Below are positions 61,247 through 64,000 of a stretch of DNA of 64,000 bases, piece by piece. The notes beneath the pieces were generated by a model. It was not told where the DNA came from. It worked only from the letters and a program-made list of their open reading frames with translations, and made no database searches. The stretch is taken from positions 1,240,001-1,304,000 of the forward strand of contig NZ_CP091456.1 in the NCBI RefSeq assembly GCF_023611925.1, in the 5' to 3' direction. Within the stretch, counting starts at the first letter, position 1. Every line of letters starts with the position of its first letter. Source of the stretch: Avibacterium sp. 20-132 (GTDB lineage Bacteria > Pseudomonadota > Gammaproteobacteria > Enterobacterales > Pasteurellaceae). The position numbers were made by a program, and so were the translations under genes.

Positions 61247-61996
61247 ATGCACAATATTCAAGATAAAGTCGTTATCATCACGGGGGCATCATCAGGCATT
61301 GGTGAAGCCACAGCCTATAAATTGGCAGAAGCCGGTGCAAAAATCGTTTTGGGCGCTCGTCGTGAAGACAAACTTAAAGCCATTGTTGATAAAATTGCAG
61401 AAAATGGCGGTGAGGCAGTCTATCGAGTGATTGATGTAGTCAAACCTGAAAGCAATCAATCTCTTGTGCAACTTGCCAAAGACCGTTTTGGCAAAGTCGA
61501 TGCCATTTTTTTAAATGCGGGTTTAATGCCCAATTCGCCGCTTTCGGCTTTAGAAACAGACAATTGGGATACTATGGTGGACGTGAATATAAAAGGTGTG
61601 TTGAACGGTATTGCCGCCGTGTTGCCCACTTTTGAAGCACAAAAATCAGGGCAAGTCATCACTACCTCCTCTGTGGCAGGGTTGAAAATTTATCCAGGCG
61701 CAGCAGTGTATTGTGGCACTAAATGGGCGGTGAAAGCCATTATGGAAGCCCTTAGAATGGAATCAGCGCAAGCTGGTACTCATATCCGCACCACTACCAT
61801 TTATCCCGCCGCTGTGCAGTCGGAATTGCTGGCAGGCATCACTAATGAACAGGTTTCCAAAGGCTATCGTGAGCTGTATGACACTTATGAAATTCCCGCT
61901 GAACGTGTAGCAAATGCCGTGTTGTTTGCCTTGAGCCAGCCTGAAGATACCGCAATCAGTGAAATTACTATTGGTCCAAGCACGCAGCCTTGGTAA
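61247..61996 (+). CDS. Short-chain dehydrogenase/reductase
   Basis: 249 residues with the classical SDR Rossmann motif TGASSGIGEA (about 14-23), the structural NAG motif (LNAGLMPNSP), catalytic Ser in VITTSSVAG, and YCGTKWAVKAIME with the YxxxK catalytic pair. It resembles YdfG-type serine or 3-hydroxy-acid dehydrogenase-like reductases; the substrate is unknown. A 143-base gap separates it from the YciI gene, so it may have its own promoter. Confidence 0.93.
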   Translation: MHNIQDKVVIITGASSGIGEATAYKLAEAGAKIVLGARREDKLKAIVDKIAENGGEAVYRVIDVVKPESNQSLVQLAKDRFGKVDAIFLNAGLMPNSPLSALETDNWDTMVDVNIKGVLNGIAAVLPTFEAQKSGQVITTSSVAGLKIYPGAAVYCGTKWAVKAIMEALRMESAQAGTHIRTTTIYPAAVQSELLAGITNEQVSKGYRELYDTYEIPAERVANAVLFALSQPEDTAISEITIGPSTQPW

Positions 61997-62017
61997 TTGG
62001 ATTTTATAAATAAAATG

Positions 62018-62056
62018 AAAGACAGCGGAAAACGTGGATTTTTCGCCGTCTTTTTT
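62018..62056 (+). terminator. Possible terminator after the SDR gene
   Basis: AAAGACAGCG pairs imperfectly with CGCCGTCTTT across a 16-base loop, followed by T residues. It lies 12 bases before the next gene. Confidence 0.5.
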
Positions 62057-62068
62057 AAGGAATAAGAA

Positions 62069-62776
62069 ATGGAAAAATTAATCATCGTACTGACCCTTTT
62101 TACAAGCTTAAATGTTGAGGCTGTTCCGATTATGAACTTCTTTGAGCTTGGTATCGTCAGGGGGCAAAACTCCGCTTATGATCAAGTGGCACGGCATAAT
62201 ATTGAAACTTCCATCAAAAATGAAAAAGGCACTTTAGCGATGATTGCCCTACAATCCAAAGATAATCCTCAAATAGGCTATATGCTAGAGTTATATGCTG
62301 ATGAAACTGCCTATCAAATACATAAAAATTCGCCACAATACCATTATTTTTTAGCGCAATCGCCAAAAATTCTGACCGACCATAAAAAATTTACACCATT
62401 AACCTTGCAGTTTTGGGCTGATGAAGCCTTTATACCTCACAAAGCAATGCAAACAAACTTGGTGAAAGTTCGTGTTAAACCCGAGTATCAAGTTGAGTTT
62501 GCTCAAATCGTGAAAAATGAAATGCAAATTGCAATAGAAAAAGAAGAGGAGAGTTGGCTAATTGCAGCAGGAACAGAGAGAAATTCGCCAAATCAATGGC
62601 TGTTTTTTGAAATTTATGCTGATGCCAAAGCCTATGAACAGCACCGCAAAACAGCGCACTTTCAAGAATATTTAGCGGAGACTGCGAAGATGATAGAGAA
62701 GAAAGAGGGACTGCCTGTTCGTATCAATCAATTAGGGAAGCAAGGGAACAGCTTGATATTAAAGAGCATAGAGTAG
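62069..62776 (+). CDS. Secreted tandem antibiotic-biosynthesis-monooxygenase (ABM) domain protein
   Basis: 235 residues with a probable signal peptide (MEKLIIVLTLFTSLNVEA, then VPIMN). Two ABM-like ferredoxin-fold domains follow: about 24-115 (FFELGIVRGQNSAYDQVARH, ending YHYFLAQSPKILTDHKKF) and about 125-222 (LVKVRVKPEYQVEFAQIVKN, ending FQEYLAETAKMIEKKEG). Both contain the ELYAD/EIYAD..AY..H motif typical of ABM/quinol monooxygenases. A periplasmic location is unusual for the family. It ends the LysR-linked cluster and may share a function with the SDR and oxidoreductase. Confidence 0.85.
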   Translation: MEKLIIVLTLFTSLNVEAVPIMNFFELGIVRGQNSAYDQVARHNIETSIKNEKGTLAMIALQSKDNPQIGYMLELYADETAYQIHKNSPQYHYFLAQSPKILTDHKKFTPLTLQFWADEAFIPHKAMQTNLVKVRVKPEYQVEFAQIVKNEMQIAIEKEEESWLIAAGTERNSPNQWLFFEIYADAKAYEQHRKTAHFQEYLAETAKMIEKKEGLPVRINQLGKQGNSLILKSIE

Positions 62777-62825
62777 TTTAGCTAAATGTATAAATAGTAA
62801 CTATTTATTACACTTACTCATTATT

Positions 62826-63296
62826 TCACTTCAGTTTAAAGCGATAAATGACCTGATTAGCCGATCCTCGCCATATTAAAGAGGGATTGGCTTGTTCTTG
62901 AATAAATTTACCATCAATCAGTACGTCAATATAAGGTAACATTTCGCGTTGTAATTCATTGAGTTCCGCAAGTTGATAGCCTGTCCAAAGCCAGATGTCT
63001 TTGTCAGGGCATTCTGTTTTGATGCGTTTGACTAAGTCGAGTAAAGTTGGCACGTTGCGTGGGTGGAGGGGATCTCCGCCTGATAAACTGAGTCCTTGCC
63101 GTTTAATACGTTGATCTTGAAGATCACGGATAATTTGATCTTCCATTGCTTTATCAAATCGCACACCAGCACTAAATGACCAGCTTTTTTGGTTATAGCA
63201 ACCTTTGCAAGCGTGTTCGCAACCACTGACAAAGAGTGTGCAACGTGTGCCTTCACCGTTTACGATATCAACGGGGTAATATTGGAGATAGTTCAT
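62826..63296 (-). CDS. nrdG: Anaerobic ribonucleotide reductase activase NrdG
   Basis: A 156-residue radical-SAM enzyme that generates the glycyl radical on NrdD under anaerobic conditions. The cluster motif CEHACKGCYNQKSWSF (Cys-x3-Cys-x2-Cys, about 26-33) is present, with SLSGGDPLHPRN and WLWTGYQLAELNE. nrdD normally lies directly upstream; here the adjacent 700 bases hold only repeats, so nrdD must lie farther right or elsewhere. Confidence 0.96.
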   Translation of the reverse strand: MNYLQYYPVDIVNGEGTRCTLFVSGCEHACKGCYNQKSWSFSAGVRFDKAMEDQIIRDLQDQRIKRQGLSLSGGDPLHPRNVPTLLDLVKRIKTECPDKDIWLWTGYQLAELNELQREMLPYIDVLIDGKFIQEQANPSLIWRGSANQVIYRFKLK

Positions 63297-63334
63297 TTTA
63301 TTTTATTGTTTATCTTGAATAATTAATTTTTTCT

Positions 63335-63540
63335 TTGTGATTAATAACGGATTTCGCTCGTTGAGCGACCTACTTTCTTTTGTTTGCTCAAAAGAAAGTA
63401 GGCAAAGAAAAAAGCCCCCGACTAAATTGCTGTTCTTCATTTTTAACAAATTTTCTTAACGAAAAGTAAGCCCATACTCGCTACGCTGCGTTCAGGCGTT
63501 ACTTTTCTAAAAATTTGTTAAAAATGAAGGCAATTTACAC
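63335..63540 (+). repeat. Intergenic repeat copy (plus orientation)
   Basis: The copy starts TGATTAATAACGGATTTCG, contains the hairpin CCTACTTTCTTTTG/CAAAAGAAAGTAGG, then AAAGCCCCCG. Next comes a longer imperfect inverted pair: TTCATTTTTAACAAATTTTC and its counterpart AAATTTGTTAAAAATGAA, about 80 bases apart. It is related to the inverted copy at 63700 and to 59025. It holds no gene. Confidence 0.75.
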
Positions 63541-63699
63541 GGGAAGTTAATTCTTTCACTTTTACTCATTTTATTTAAAATTGATATAGGAAACAGTTTT
63601 ATATTTTTCCGTTTTTAAAGGAAAAGCACGGTGATTTTTCACGAGGTGTAAAAAATCTCAAAATTACCACTGCACTTTAAAATTCGCCCTAACCGCATT

Positions 63700-63915
63700 C
63701 CCCGTCCAAACCGCCCGAATGGAGATAAAATTTTTAGAAAAATCACGCCGAGCGAGAGCGAAGCGAACATCAGGCTGATTTTTCGTTAAGAAAATTTTAT
63801 TGGAATGAGGAAAAAGCGGTTTGATCGGGGTTCCCTTTTCTTTGCTTCCTTTCTTTTGGGTAAGCAAAAGAAAGGAAGTTGCCAACGGCAAAATCCGTTA
63901 TCAATCATAAAGAAA
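63700..63915 (-). repeat. Intergenic repeat copy (minus orientation)
   Basis: Read on the minus strand it begins TGATAACGGATTTTGCCGTT, contains the hairpin CTTCCTTTCTTTTG/CAAAAGAAAGGAAG, then AAAGGGAACCCC, and the TTTTCTTAACGAAAA segment shared with the 63335 copy. The copies at 63335 and 63700 face each other. A 75-residue frame here (63664-63891) follows the repeat and is not taken as a gene. Confidence 0.7.
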
Positions 63916-64000
63916 AAAGCAATTTAACCTTAAACAAAATTCTCACTCCATTCTCCAATTATAAATGTTTCACTCTTCTTTTCACCTCTTCTTGTTTACC
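63916..64000. other. AT-rich right edge, no gene seen
   Basis: These 85 bases hold no ORF or clear signal. The neighbouring spans 63297-63334 and 63541-63699 likewise hold only repeat flanks and AT-rich sequence. Confidence 0.5.

Noticed and set aside
63664..63891. 75-residue minus-strand ORF
   Set aside because: It runs through an intergenic repeat copy that recurs elsewhere without an ORF; the predicted protein has no family features.

Overview
The window is a stretch of chromosome from a member of the Pasteurellaceae. Three things point there. The 9-base Haemophilus-type DNA uptake signal AAGTGCGGT (or its complement ACCGCACTT) recurs dozens of times, within genes and as inverted pairs after genes. 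Base composition is AT-rich, and neighbourhoods such as crp-yheU-slmA-dut-coaBC/radC-rpmBG-mutM and galTKM/galS-mglBAC match Haemophilus-like gene order. The genus (Haemophilus, Aggregatibacter, Avibacterium or a relative) cannot be fixed from the sequence alone. I saw no tRNA, rRNA, CRISPR array, prophage or intact insertion sequence.

Layout. 1-8.8 kb: a histidine operon on the minus strand (hisG-D-C-B-H-A-F, with hisF cut by the window edge). It has a leader peptide with five His codons and a complete attenuator, and it is interrupted by a RhuM relic, a DUF1016/YhcG-type nuclease gene and a thioredoxin-like gene. 8.8-14.3 kb: a methyltransferase, the Mtr-type aromatic amino-acid permease, pyrophosphatase, an M48 lipoprotein protease, a small lipoprotein, NlpD, and a mini-lipoprotein that copies the NlpD N-terminus. 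14.3-17.1 kb: yqaA-surE-truD-ispF. 17.3-21.7 kb: a YeiH-type permease and a MarR-emrA-emrB efflux cluster. 21.7-27.5 kb: crp, yheU, slmA, dut and coaBC on the minus strand; radC, rpmB, rpmG and mutM on the plus strand. 27.5-30.6 kb: folA, a split ThrE-type exporter and proB. 30.6-39.1 kb: an Abi-family relic, galT-galK-galM, divergent galS, and mglB-mglA-mglC, with clear CRP and GalR/S operators.

39.2-48.6 kb is the most accessory part. It holds a TacA/TacT-type toxin-antitoxin pair whose toxin has an in-frame amber codon, five tandem copies of a ~163-bp palindromic repeat, and a 2410-residue trimeric autotransporter adhesin. 48.7-53.9 kb: glyQ and glyS, separated by a GST-like gene, a glutaredoxin-like gene, a second DUF1016 nuclease and an internally deleted third copy. 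54-55.8 kb: nsrR and hmp around a near-consensus NsrR operator. 56.1-59 kb: cysS, ppiB and yjjV. 59.2-62.8 kb: a LysR regulator divergent from an oxidoreductase/YciI/SDR/tandem-ABM cluster. 62.8-64 kb: nrdG followed by inverted copies of an intergenic repeat.

How the genes work together. The gal and mgl units form one galactose uptake and Leloir-pathway regulon under GalS and CRP, and crp itself lies in the window. nsrR and hmp form a nitric-oxide defence switch. The emr genes form an efflux pump with its regulator. The LysR cluster looks like a quinone or electrophile response unit. Nothing here is clearly a new system. The most unusual signals are the DUF1016 nuclease genes lodged in two housekeeping operons, the antitoxin kept beside a nonsense-mutated toxin, the NlpD-mimicking small lipoprotein, the tandem palindromic repeat array upstream of the giant adhesin, and the periplasmic tandem-ABM protein at the end of the LysR-linked cluster.
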